A DNA stretch of 64,000 nucleotides from Rheinheimera riviphila (GTDB lineage Bacteria > Pseudomonadota > Gammaproteobacteria > Enterobacterales > Alteromonadaceae): contig NZ_SACS01000024.1 of assembly GCF_004005945.1 (NCBI RefSeq), positions 1 through 64,000 on the forward strand, read 5' to 3'. The first letter of the stretch is position 1; every line of letters starts with the position of its first letter. Positions 8,183 to 14,460 of this stretch are shown here, one piece after another. The notes under the pieces were generated by a model, which was given only the letters and a program-made list of their open reading frames with translations, was not told where the DNA came from and did no database searches. The translations under genes were made by a program, and so were the position numbers.

Positions 8183-8311
8183 TTATTTCAGACCGCCACG
8201 GATCCAACCGAAGGTTTTGATTGCGACATAGATGCCTAAGCATGCCAAACCTAATGTGGTCACATCGGCCATTGAGTCTGTAATGCTGGTTGTAACTGAA
8301 GTTAAGTCCAT
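8183..8311 (-). CDS. Major coat protein (pVIII-like), 42 aa
   Basis: A 42-residue protein beginning MDLTSVTTSITDSMADV and ending WIRGGLK. The acidic amphipathic N-terminus, central hydrophobic helix (about 18-35, LGLACLGIYVAI) and basic C-terminus are the classic layout of a filamentous-phage major coat subunit, with the basic end facing the DNA. GGAGAA lies about five bases before the ATG. There is no cleavable signal sequence, so it resembles the class made without a leader peptide. A strong terminator follows directly, and ssDNA-binding protein and small membrane protein genes precede it. Identification rests on size, charge pattern and position. Confidence 0.85.
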   Translation of the reverse strand: MDLTSVTTSITDSMADVTTLGLACLGIYVAIKTFGWIRGGLK

Positions 8312-8326
8312 ATTGTTCTCCGATAA

Positions 8327-8434
8327 CTATTTGATTGATTTGCGTAGTTGCACTAATACCCAAGCTGCCGCCCATAAGAGAGCCACCGCTTTGATAAACT
8401 CGACCGCTTGCGCGGGGTCAATTGATATGTCCAT
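8327..8434 (-). CDS. 35-aa membrane protein, minor coat candidate
   Basis: A 35-residue ORF starting two bases after the stop of the ssDNA-binding protein (TGAacATG), so it is probably translated by coupling. The sequence begins MDISIDPAQAVEFIK, continues with a hydrophobic helix (about 16-30, ALLWAAAWVLV) and ends in basic residues (RKSIK). Size and topology fit pVII/pIX-type minor coat proteins, which in Ff phages also lie between genes V and VIII. I found it by translating the gap by eye; the match to the Ff gene order supports it. Confidence 0.7.
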   Translation of the reverse strand: MDISIDPAQAVEFIKAVALLWAAAWVLVQLRKSIK

Positions 8435-8436
8435 GT

Positions 8437-8706
8437 TCAGGCTTTAACACTTACAGGACGCAGGCGAACACTGCGGCTAATCGCCAATTCACCGTACTTG
8501 CCGACATAGAAAGAACTTTCATCAAGTTCATACATACCTGGCTGAAAGCCTTGGTTTGAATCTTCCAGCTGAAGCCGCATCATGACTGGGTATGCAAGGC
8601 CGGCAAGGTGTGCATATGCAACTTGACGTCTGATTTGAAATGGTCTCTGATCTCTGCCTGTACCATTGCGGACTTCAACCTGTGGGTTTTGAATCTCAAT
8701 TTTCAT
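8437..8706 (-). CDS. pV-like ssDNA-binding protein
   Basis: An 89-residue helix-destabilising protein of the inovirus gene V type, which coats newly made viral single strands and switches replication to packaging. Start chosen at MKIEIQNPQVEV; an ATG nine bases earlier is also possible, and neither has a strong ribosome site. Family features are the N-terminal beta strand, the central GRDQRPFQIRRQ loop, AYPVMMRLQLED and the C-terminal GMYELDESSFYVGKYGEL segment. It is the first gene of the leftward structural operon and lies across a 116-bp regulatory gap from the divergent RHH regulator. Confidence 0.88.
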   Translation of the reverse strand: MKIEIQNPQVEVRNGTGRDQRPFQIRRQVAYAHLAGLAYPVMMRLQLEDSNQGFQPGMYELDESSFYVGKYGELAISRSVRLRPVSVKA

Positions 8707-8822
8707 GTGCTGCATCTCAGTGGTTGCTATAGTATGGAAATGAGATTAATTTTCGAAGCAAAATCTGTCAACGAAATTTGTCGACAAAAAATGCTTCATT
8801 TTGTTAAGTTGTTGAGATTTAT
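8707..8822. promoter_or_regulatory. Divergent control region with palindromic operator
   Basis: This gap separates the leftward phage structural operon from the rightward RHH regulator. At 8766-8786 it holds an imperfect 21-bp palindrome, TGTCAACGAAATTTGTCGAC plus A (17 of 21 positions symmetric). RHH dimers bind such sites in pairs, so this is the likely operator for autoregulation and prophage repression. No exact -35/-10 pair stands out in either direction. Confidence 0.55.
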
Positions 8823-9329
8823 ATGAAAATAAATGATCTGACTGATATTGAGAAATTCAAGCTTTGGCAGCAAGAACGTGATGGCTTGTTAGTTTCGCAT
8901 GCGAAACTGGAGCAGCTGAAAGAACTTGAAGGTGATAAATCGTCGAAGCAAGTTCGGGTGCGAAGTGCAATCTACGACTTGTTACAGTCTTACTGTGATT
9001 CGGAAGGTTTAAGTATCAGCCAGTTCGTGACCGTAGCAGTTATTGAAAAGCTTTTACCGGAAATGGAAAAAAAGGCAGCGGAAGTCAAGGAGCGAGAAGA
9101 TATGGCAAACCAACATACATTCAAAAATTACCGAGATCTTTTGACCGAGGAGTTCGACTCAGACATTGGCTCTGTTGTTGGATGTGGCTTAGACAGGCTG
9201 GAGCGCGCAGTTTCTAAGGACGAGATCGATGCGGCTATTTCTTATTACCGCAGTGTCAAAGAGGAAATGTCCAAGTTAGCGATAGGCGATCGGCGTCAGG
9301 CCATTACTGATTTTATTGCTGCAAGATAA
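8823..9329 (+). CDS. Ribbon-helix-helix regulator, putative phage repressor
   Basis: A 168-residue protein with an internal CopG/Arc-like ribbon-helix-helix motif at about residues 39-80: a short strand (KQVRVRS) then two helices (AIYDLLQSYCDSEGL and SISQFVTVAVIEKLL). The N-terminal 35 residues and the charged C-terminal half are predicted helical, probably for oligomerisation or effector sensing. It is transcribed away from the structural operon across a palindromic operator, the usual arrangement for a phage repressor that also controls itself. The regulator role is inferred from fold and position; I cannot name a family. Confidence 0.6.
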   Translation: MKINDLTDIEKFKLWQQERDGLLVSHAKLEQLKELEGDKSSKQVRVRSAIYDLLQSYCDSEGLSISQFVTVAVIEKLLPEMEKKAAEVKEREDMANQHTFKNYRDLLTEEFDSDIGSVVGCGLDRLERAVSKDEIDAAISYYRSVKEEMSKLAIGDRRQAITDFIAAR

Positions 9330-9335
9330 TAATCA

Positions 9336-9587
9336 ATGGATTCAAGCCTTGAAGTGACCGATATGGAATCAGGTAATTTTGATTACCGAAAACGTATCAT
9401 CGAAAAATTACTTGGATACATTGAAATTGTTGGGACCGGTGACGAAAACGTTATTGAAATATCGGAGGAAATTGGCTTTTACTACGCTATAGCCTTTGAG
9501 CTTAATGATTATTATGTCATTGGATTAATCAACAAAATAGAAGTTCTGACATCTGAGGCGTACTTCGGAGATATGGATACACGTTGA
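9336..9587 (+). CDS. Small acidic protein of unknown function
   Basis: An 83-residue acidic protein starting six bases after the RHH regulator's stop, so the two form an operon; an alternative start, MESGNF, lies nine codons in. No signal peptide or motif is evident; the middle (FYYAIAFELNDYYVIGLINKI) is aromatic-rich and likely a beta sheet or buried helix. A perfect terminator begins within its last codons. It may be a partner or modulator of the upstream regulator, but I do not recognise it. Confidence 0.55.
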   Translation: MDSSLEVTDMESGNFDYRKRIIEKLLGYIEIVGTGDENVIEISEEIGFYYAIAFELNDYYVIGLINKIEVLTSEAYFGDMDTR

Positions 9588-9614
9588 AATTTAACCCTAT
9601 TTCAACGTGTTCTA
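9579..9614 (+). terminator. Terminator of RHH operon
   Basis: Perfect 12-bp inverted repeat ACACGTTGAAAT / ATTTCAACGTGT with an eight-base loop, overlapping the end of the 83-aa gene and followed by TTCT. It may work in both directions. Confidence 0.75.
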
Positions 9615-9642
9615 ATCGCAGTATTTTGGTTAACGTGTCGCT

Positions 9643-9673
9643 AAAAAAAACGTCGCTGTGGTGAAGCGACGTT
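9643..9673 (-). terminator. Terminator downstream of toxN
   Basis: Perfect 9-bp stem AACGTCGCT / AGCGACGTT with a seven-base loop, followed on the minus strand by eight T residues. It ends leftward transcription coming from toxIN and faces the RHH-operon terminator. The rest of 9674-9740 shows nothing recognisable. Confidence 0.85.
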
Positions 9674-9740
9674 AGAAACATACAGCGATTAACATTCAAT
9701 CCTGCATTATTGTAGAATCTTCGGACAGAAAAATAAAAGC

Positions 9741-9917
9741 TCAATGTCTATTTACAGATCGCATCCTAAGTAAATCTGATGCGTAATATTTTCTACTAAG
9801 ACTCTGTTTGACTGGCAACTTTCCAAATGGTGCTTTGTGCGAAACGTTAATTGCCGCAGTAAGATTAACTGTAGACAACTTGTCGATATTAGTTATCTTG
9901 CTCTTTCGGCTTTTCAT
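9741..9917 (-). CDS. Possible 58-aa basic protein overlapping toxN 3' end
   Basis: An ORF starting MKSRKSKITN at 9917, overlapping the last 29 bases of toxN in another frame and preceded by AGGAA at short spacing. It would encode a lysine/arginine-rich 58-residue protein and fill the space before the toxN terminator. I recognise no family. ToxIN loci elsewhere do not usually have a third gene, so it may be spurious. Confidence 0.25.
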   Translation of the reverse strand: MKSRKSKITNIDKLSTVNLTAAINVSHKAPFGKLPVKQSLSRKYYASDLLRMRSVNRH

Positions 9918-10404
9918 AGTTCCTGTACTCATCGACTAACTTCGGAATATCGCAGGAAATTCGGACGAAAAATTCTGTACGTTTGATAACCACATGCTCG
10001 TAGAGTTTGGAGGCTCGCTCTATGATTTCTTGGCGATTGGCTTTGATGAACTCGTACTGGCGATGCAACATTTGTTTGTAGCGATGTTCTTGAGCTTCAA
10101 TGTCAAATTCGACAAGTTCGCTGTCCAACACAGGAATCATATAGTTTAGAGCAATGAGTCCAAGTTTGTTGTCGGGATTTGTACGCTCGTGAAGCTTGAA
10201 GGCTGAGCAGGAAGACGACTGAATCCGGTCCTGTGCAGGCTTGTATGAAGTCAGAGGGGCGAGGAATTTATGCGTTCCAATTTCAAGAACTATACCGATG
10301 TAAACCTTCTTGCCTTTGTATCCGGCACCACCGTTGTTTGGTACTTTATGATCAAAATTCAACAAGTAAGAAATATAGTCGTCAGATATTGTATAAAATT
10401 TCAT
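9889..10404 (-). CDS. toxN: ToxN-type endoribonuclease toxin (type III TA)
   Basis: A 171-residue ToxN/AbiQ-family endoribonuclease, the same length I recall for Pectobacterium ToxN. The ATG at 10404 has AAGGAA six bases upstream; a longer in-frame ORF from 10479 runs back through the toxI terminator and is rejected. Recalled ToxN functional positions are conserved without shift: Tyr10, Tyr29, Lys33, and Thr52-Ser53 with Lys55 in FLAPLTSYK. The opening MKFYTIS, FDHKVPN, IGIVLEIGTHK, FKLHE and LGLIALNYMIP all match the family. ToxN cleaves cellular RNA and the toxI precursor; on phage infection, loss of toxI frees ToxN and aborts infection. Genes upstream are the toxI repeats and an intervening terminator, the classic type III order. 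Confidence 0.95.
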   Translation of the reverse strand: MKFYTISDDYISYLLNFDHKVPNNGGAGYKGKKVYIGIVLEIGTHKFLAPLTSYKPAQDRIQSSSCSAFKLHERTNPDNKLGLIALNYMIPVLDSELVEFDIEAQEHRYKQMLHRQYEFIKANRQEIIERASKLYEHVVIKRTEFFVRISCDIPKLVDEYRNYEKPKEQDN

Positions 10405-10421
10405 AAGTTCCTTCTCAGAAA

Positions 10422-10449
10422 TAAAAAAAGTGGCGATAGCCACTTTTTT
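10422..10449 (-). terminator. toxI/toxN attenuating terminator
   Basis: Perfect stem AAAAAAGTGGC / GCCACTTTTTT with a four-base loop, followed by further T residues on the minus strand, 18 bases before the toxN start. In type III systems this partial terminator sets the excess of antitoxin RNA over toxin mRNA. Confidence 0.92.
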
Positions 10450-10686
10450 CGCTTTTAAGGCAGCGAAGCCTGATTTCAAATTCGCACTTAAGGTAGCGTA
10501 TCACCTGATTTCAAGTTCGCACTTAAGGTAGCGTATCACCTGATTTCAAGTTCGCACTTAAGGTAGCGTATCACCTGATTTCAAGTTCGCACTTAGAGGT
10601 AGCGTATCACCTGATTTCAAGTTCGCACTTAGAGGTAGCGTATCACCTGATTTCAAGTTCGCACTTAGAGGTAGCGTATCACCTTA
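10450..10686 (-). ncRNA. toxI: ToxI antitoxin RNA, six 35-36 nt tandem repeats
   Basis: Direct repeats with TGATTT at 10471, 10506, 10541, 10576, 10612 and 10648, giving periods of 35, 35, 35, 36 and 36, plus a decayed partial unit at 10457-10470. Read on the minus strand each unit begins GGTGATACGCTACC then TTAAGTGCGAAC, closely resembling the Pectobacterium ToxI repeat as I remember it (GGTGATTTGCTACC, then TTTAAGTGC). The GGT...ACC pairing is the pseudoknot core that binds ToxN. The repeats nearest toxN carry base changes. The repeats abut the promoter and precede the attenuator and toxN. Repeats processed by ToxN would form the inhibitory ToxN-ToxI assembly. Confidence 0.93.
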
Positions 10687-10692
10687 TAGCAG

Positions 10693-10721
10693 ATTATAAG
10701 ACTGTAATTTTTGTGCGTCAA
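10693..10721 (-). promoter_or_regulatory. Strong sigma70 promoter of toxI
   Basis: On the minus strand, TTGACG (10721-10716), a 17-base spacer and TATAAT (10698-10693). Start of transcription is expected near 10686, at the first repeat. A near-consensus promoter fits the need for abundant, constantly made antitoxin RNA. Confidence 0.88.
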
Positions 10722-10807
10722 GCAGCGTGAAAATTTTGCTCCAAACTGCTGGTTTTGCATCGAACATAAAATTTGATTTAGTCGCACTATACTTCATAAA
10801 TCAATAA

Positions 10808-11896
10808 TCAGTCCATCCATCGAGCATAGATACTGCGTATCATTCCCCAGTCCTTATGTCCCATCTGCTTTGCAATCCAAGAGGGGTCTTCCTTCGCCGT
10901 GAGCATGGTAGAAGCGTATGTATGCCTGCAGGTGTAAGGGCACCGGTAGTCAATTTTTGCAGCAGTGAGAGCAGGCTTCCAGTATCGCTCTCGTGGTACA
11001 CCATCATATGACCAAGGCAAAAGGGTTCTCGGATCGAGAAAAATCCGTTCTTGAGCGGCAGGCCTTGGGTGATACTGCCGTATATGCTGAAGGACTGATA
11101 ATGCCCTCGGGTCTAACTGATGGGTGCGGCTGGAACTGACAGTTTTTGTCCCTGCATGCTGACCGTTAACAATAGACTGCCGGATATAAATTCGGTTTTT
11201 GTCAAAATCTACATCTTGCCAGCATAAGCCCAATTGCTCACCAGTGCGAAGGCCCGTCCAAAATGCAAATGTATAAAAATCACGCACTGAGTTATCTGGA
11301 AGCGCAGCAAGTATTTTTGCCCGTTCTTCCGAGTTGAAAGGTCGTACTTCCTTTGTTCTTCTCGGCGTTGGCTCGCACTTTTCTATCGGATTTGACGGAA
11401 TAATCTCGTCGTTGAAAAGCTCTTTAAAAATGCCATGAAGTATCGAACGGACCTCATTGATTGATTTTGGTGAGAGGTCGGCAGTTGCAGCCCATGCTTT
11501 GTAAACAGACGGCTTAAAATCCGAAACTATCATGTTCCCGAAGTTTGGCAGGATGTGCGTATTGACCTTACTGACATAACCACGATAGGTGCTTTTTGCC
11601 CAAGCCTTACTTCGGTGCCTAAACCAAATGTCTACAGCTTGCTTTATCGTAATGTATTGACCTTTATTCGTACTGAATTTTCTGGCATTGGGACTTGATG
11701 GGAAATGGCGTGCATAATCAAATTGCCCCATATCAATTTCATACTGAATTTGTTCGCGTTTACGGGCAGCCTCTTGCAGTCTGGTCTTATTGGGAGTGGC
11801 GCGAATGGTCTCACGGCAGCGGACGCATTGAAACATAAATTCAATCCGGATCGACTTCTCGCCAGCGTAGATACCCTTAAATTCAGTTGGTTTCAA
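10808..11896 (-). CDS. int: Phage tyrosine recombinase (integrase)
   Basis: A 362-residue tyrosine recombinase. Residues 24-60 form an N-terminal segment with CVRC followed by a basic helix; a SAM-like core-binding domain (about 82-165) contains WAKSTYRGYVSKV, and the catalytic domain follows. Catalytic residues seen: Arg217 (TGLRTGEQLGL), Arg324 (CRHTYAS), His347 (MGHKDW) and the nucleophile Tyr357 (IYARW). The histidine of the usual HxxR box is tyrosine here (Tyr321). It should integrate the phage at ssrA, since it sits in the only element bounded by the tmRNA repeat. The AlpA-like gene lies three bases upstream, so both are co-transcribed; toxIN lies downstream. Confidence 0.93.
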   Translation of the reverse strand: MKPTEFKGIYAGEKSIRIEFMFQCVRCRETIRATPNKTRLQEAARKREQIQYEIDMGQFDYARHFPSSPNARKFSTNKGQYITIKQAVDIWFRHRSKAWAKSTYRGYVSKVNTHILPNFGNMIVSDFKPSVYKAWAATADLSPKSINEVRSILHGIFKELFNDEIIPSNPIEKCEPTPRRTKEVRPFNSEERAKILAALPDNSVRDFYTFAFWTGLRTGEQLGLCWQDVDFDKNRIYIRQSIVNGQHAGTKTVSSSRTHQLDPRALSVLQHIRQYHPRPAAQERIFLDPRTLLPWSYDGVPRERYWKPALTAAKIDYRCPYTCRHTYASTMLTAKEDPSWIAKQMGHKDWGMIRSIYARWMD

Positions 11897-11899
11897 CGT

Positions 11900-12124
11900 C
11901 TAAGTTCCTGTTTCAATCCACTTTTGAAAAGCGACTAAATCAATAAAAATTCTGCCGTTCCGCTTAGTCCAGTGGATGTCCATACGGATTTTGCCTTTTA
12001 CCCGAAGTGAGTTGATAGCATCTTTACTCCAACCGATAAGTTCAGCGCATTTTTCAACAGTGACCCATTTGACGCCGTGATTGATAAGATTTGCCTGATC
12101 ATTCGACATCATCATTGGCCTCAT
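11900..12124 (-). CDS. AlpA/excisionase-like DNA-binding protein
   Basis: A 74-residue winged-helix protein of the AlpA/excisionase type: WVTVEKCAELIGWSKDAINSLR forms the helix-turn-helix region (about 20-41), followed by a basic wing (WTKRNGRIFIDL) and FQKWIET. Start uncertain; several methionines (MRPMMMSN) fall within the overlap with the upstream gene, and all overlap its 3' end. Directly upstream of the integrase, it probably directs excision or represses int. Confidence 0.75.
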   Translation of the reverse strand: MRPMMMSNDQANLINHGVKWVTVEKCAELIGWSKDAINSLRVKGKIRMDIHWTKRNGRIFIDLVAFQKWIETGT

Positions 12125-12437
12125 TTTTGTTATCTACTTTGACCTGGCCAAGTACCACTTTCCAAAAAGCTCCAATTTTTTGGTACATACGAAAACCAAC
12201 ATTCCGGCTACTCAGTTCCGTAATCTCAGGACAAAGTTCTTCGTACTTGAAACCGATGATGTTTTCGTACTTTTTTAACGTGGCTGGGCTATGCACTATT
12301 TTTAAAACGCGCCAGCCATATACATGCCCAATTGTAATTGCGCCTAAAGCAGCACCTAAGGTTGGCATTTGGCCGGTGTACTCTCGGGTCACTGCCGCTA
12401 AATGTTGGTTTTGTTCATCTGACAGAAAAGCAAACAT
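12099..12437 (-). CDS. Hypothetical phage protein, 112 aa
   Basis: A 112-residue protein first in the int-xis operon; GAGG lies eight bases before its ATG. It starts MFAFLSDEQNQHLAAVTREY and has a glycine/alanine-rich stretch (TLGAALGAITIGHVYGW, about 26-42) that may be a short hydrophobic helix. No family recognised. It could be a regulator of the early region, given its position behind the inverted-repeat control site at 12441-12491. Confidence 0.6.
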   Translation of the reverse strand: MFAFLSDEQNQHLAAVTREYTGQMPTLGAALGAITIGHVYGWRVLKIVHSPATLKKYENIIGFKYEELCPEITELSSRNVGFRMYQKIGAFWKVVLGQVKVDNKNEANDDVE

Positions 12438-12491
12438 GGCTAAACCTCAAGTTTAGTATTGAATGTAATTTACTATATTAACTGAGGTTTA
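12438..12491 (-). promoter_or_regulatory. Inverted-repeat control site before the 112-aa/xis/int operon
   Basis: Inverted copies TAAACCTCA (12441-12449) and TGAGGTTTA (12483-12491) flank an AT-rich stretch. TAAAC/GTTTA also pair locally (12441-12455). The layout, symmetric sites around a promoter-like AT-rich core directly before the operon, suggests a repressor binding region. Confidence 0.45.
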
Positions 12492-12509
12492 ATAGATCAA
12501 GCTTTTTCA

Positions 12510-12749
12510 TTAGTCCCTGATAACACGGTAGAACTTCGTAAACTCTGTTTTTGTGAATTGACCAACTCGGTCGATGAATTTCACAACGATCTCGACATCC
12601 TCATTTAACGTCAGGACACCGCAGATAATGCCAAGATTTTCCGGTACGAACTTGTCGCCACGGTCTAGCCTGATCACTGTGTAATTCAGCAGTGCGACTA
12701 CTTCTTGAACCGTAAAACTGGTGCTGTTTAATTGTTTTTTCTGTGTCAT
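12510..12749 (-). CDS. Hypothetical phage protein, 79 aa
   Basis: A 79-residue soluble protein starting 17 bases after the replication gene's stop, hence likely co-transcribed with it. The sequence starts MTQKKQLNSTSFTVQEVVALL and contains beta-prone segments (LGIICGVLTL, VEIVVKFIDRVG). Its position resembles that of pX-like replication modulators in inoviruses, but no homology is visible. Confidence 0.55.
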   Translation of the reverse strand: MTQKKQLNSTSFTVQEVVALLNYTVIRLDRGDKFVPENLGIICGVLTLNEDVEIVVKFIDRVGQFTKTEFTKFYRVIRD

Positions 12750-12766
12750 TTTTTTCGTCCGTACAG

Positions 12767-14230
12767 TTATTTACACAAGTCCAAGGAGACCCCCTCACTC
12801 GACACTCCCAGCCGACCTAAAGGTCGTCTGGGAATATCTCGACTCGGCGGTTGCGGTAGAAGGTGCCATTTAGTGGTTCTTGTTTTGACGATGGTTTTTT
12901 CTGTCTTTAAACCTGCAATTGTCGGCTTTCTTGGCTCGTTGTAACGATTTGGGAAAATGTAGTTCGCAGTAATTTCACCGGTCTGATAATCAATATGTTC
13001 TGCCGTCTTTGTTTCGTAAAACGGGGAAATTGCATGCTCTTTTCGTGGAGTATCTATCGCGTTCATCGCAATACAAAATGCAGCCCAGCTTGATGAATCC
13101 GCAGCAGAATAAGCGTCATTTAACTCCACATCTTCGTCAGCTGAACTCAGCTTTCGAAGCTCACGCCAGACGGTGACACTTGGGCCGCCAATTTGCTGAA
13201 ACTGGCGAATGTTGGCTGATTTTGACCATGCGTTAATTCGGGCGGCTACTAAATTGGAGGGCTGACCGCTGGTGTCGTTGCCGACGGCAAAGCCATCTAT
13301 GTTTTTAGATATATATTTGGCGATGTATCCGGCTGCACTGCCTTTTGACGGGTCAATATCAATAAACTTGACCCGATACTGTCTTGCGCCTTTTTCATCA
13401 GGTGAATCCTGCAGGCCGTAATGGGTCAAAACTTCTTTGAAGTGTTTTATTTGCTCTAAGGGCATAAACAGCAACAAATGCCAGTGTGGCGTACCATCGT
13501 GGTGTGGTTCCACTACACGAAAGCCATAGGGCTTAATTTCCTCTCGGTCGAACTTGGCTCGGCACAACTGCCAAACATGGTTTAGATAATCCTGGGCATC
13601 GTTGATACTGGAGCCGTCATAGGTTTGGTTTGGAATGCCGGTGGCATTCGTTGCATGCATCCGTGAAGGAGTTGTGAGGGTCGCAAATACGGCAGCATGG
13701 CCGCAGTACTGTGCGACTTCTTCAAAACCGCGAATTCTGACCATCAGTTCATTACGTCGGATCACCGGATTACTGATGTTATGTTCGGCAATCTCTGAAA
13801 GCGGAATACTGAAACCTTCATCATTTTGCAGATAAGTGTTTTGCATGTATTGCTGACTCAGAAGCTGATTTTGTCGATGGCGATTTAACGATACATCACC
13901 ACAGTAAACTGCTCGACGTTTGGACACATAGCCTAACGCTCGTTCCACTTGGCTAATCAGCGACGCAGTTTTGCGACGAATACGGCGCAGCCAGAATTTG
14001 GCATCTTGCAGTCGGTTTTTAGTTTCAAGTTCGGTATAGGCCAGTTTGCCCAGCTGGTACTTTTCAAAAAGTGTGATGGCGCTGTTCAGTTCAACTACTT
14101 TGCAAATGTCTGCTTGTTTGATGGCGAATTCTTTTAGCCTGGCATGCTCGATTGAGAAATCTAAATCATCAACCACCATTGCCTGATGGATGGTGTTGAG
14201 CAAAAACAGTGCGTGATTTTCCTCAACCAA
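12767..14230 (-). CDS. gpA-type HUH rolling-circle replication protein, start unresolved
   Basis: At least 487 residues of a replication initiator related to P2 gpA rather than to Ff pII. The HUH motif is TPHWHLLLF (His249, His251), and the two-tyrosine motif is GYIAKYISKNIDG (Tyr302, Tyr306); VVEPHHDGTPH and AAGYIAKYISKN match P2 gpA as remembered. It would nick the phage origin to start rolling-circle synthesis. The TTG start at 14230 is only formal: it has no ribosome site, and the frame stays open upstream to 14525 with plausible protein sequence (SRDILKKYLADQQ) but no ATG, GTG or TTG. The frame crosses attR; in the excised circle it would reach a TTG with AAGG seven bases upstream (complement of 3985-3998), giving about 578 residues. 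Confidence 0.85.
   Translation of the reverse strand: MVEENHALFLLNTIHQAMVVDDLDFSIEHARLKEFAIKQADICKVVELNSAITLFEKYQLGKLAYTELETKNRLQDAKFWLRRIRRKTASLISQVERALGYVSKRRAVYCGDVSLNRHRQNQLLSQQYMQNTYLQNDEGFSIPLSEIAEHNISNPVIRRNELMVRIRGFEEVAQYCGHAAVFATLTTPSRMHATNATGIPNQTYDGSSINDAQDYLNHVWQLCRAKFDREEIKPYGFRVVEPHHDGTPHWHLLLFMPLEQIKHFKEVLTHYGLQDSPDEKGARQYRVKFIDIDPSKGSAAGYIAKYISKNIDGFAVGNDTSGQPSNLVAARINAWSKSANIRQFQQIGGPSVTVWRELRKLSSADEDVELNDAYSAADSSSWAAFCIAMNAIDTPRKEHAISPFYETKTAEHIDYQTGEITANYIFPNRYNEPRKPTIAGLKTEKTIVKTRTTKWHLLPQPPSRDIPRRPLGRLGVSSEGVSLDLCK
12806..12833. repeat. Long hairpin at 3' end of rep gene
   Basis: Arms TCCCAGCCGACC and GGTCGTCTGGGA pair over 12 bp with one mismatch around a TAAA loop, inside the last codons of the replication gene. 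No T-run follows in either direction, so it is not a terminator. Candidate double-strand/single-strand origin or packaging hairpin. Confidence 0.5.
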
Positions 14231-14305
14231 CTGCTGATCAGCGAGATATTTTTTCAGAATGTCGCGGCTGGTAGAACTCGCAGGGGAGGGTAGCTCATTG
14301 CAGAA

Positions 14306-14362
14306 GTTGGCGCTGGGATGACAAATGTTGGCACTGGAATGACAATTTCCAGACGAGTCTGG
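14306..14362. repeat. Two 21-bp tandem repeats plus palindrome near attR
   Basis: GTTGGCGCTGGGATGACAAA(T) at 14306-14326 is repeated with three changes at 14327-14347, followed at once by the palindrome CCAGACGAGTCTGG (14349-14362). The region lies in the open 5' extension of the replication gene. Short iterons next to a palindrome are what a Rep binding and nicking site can look like; P2 has its origin within gene A. Confidence 0.5.
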
Positions 14363-14431
14363 AGTGCTGTAGCCAAAGTAATTGGCTGCTTGATGAATTT
14401 TTAAGTGTTTGTTTTTGAGGGATATTTGAGA

Positions 14432-14452
14432 AGCGGCGCAGCTTGCGCCGCT
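14432..14452 (-). terminator. Probable ssrA terminator supplied by phage DNA
   Basis: Perfect 9-bp GC-rich stem AGCGGCGCA / TGCGCCGCT with a three-base loop, nine bases beyond the tmRNA CCA end; on the minus strand TTCTC follows. The T-run is weak. It lies inside the prophage, so the phage may restore termination of the interrupted locus. Confidence 0.55.
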
Positions 14453-14460
14453 CTCATTTG

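Noticed and set aside
8145..8375. 76-aa minus-strand ORF over the coat gene region
   Set aside because: It runs through the terminator hairpin and overlaps the much better 42-aa coat protein and 35-aa membrane protein in other frames.
10405..10479. N-terminal extension of ToxN by 25 residues
   Set aside because: It would be translated from the attenuator hairpin and toxI RNA; ATG 10404 has a good ribosome site and gives the family length.
10457..10683. Possible CRISPR array from regularly spaced direct repeats
   Set aside because: The repeats are contiguous, 35-36 bases with no unique spacers, and sit between a promoter and toxN; they are toxI.
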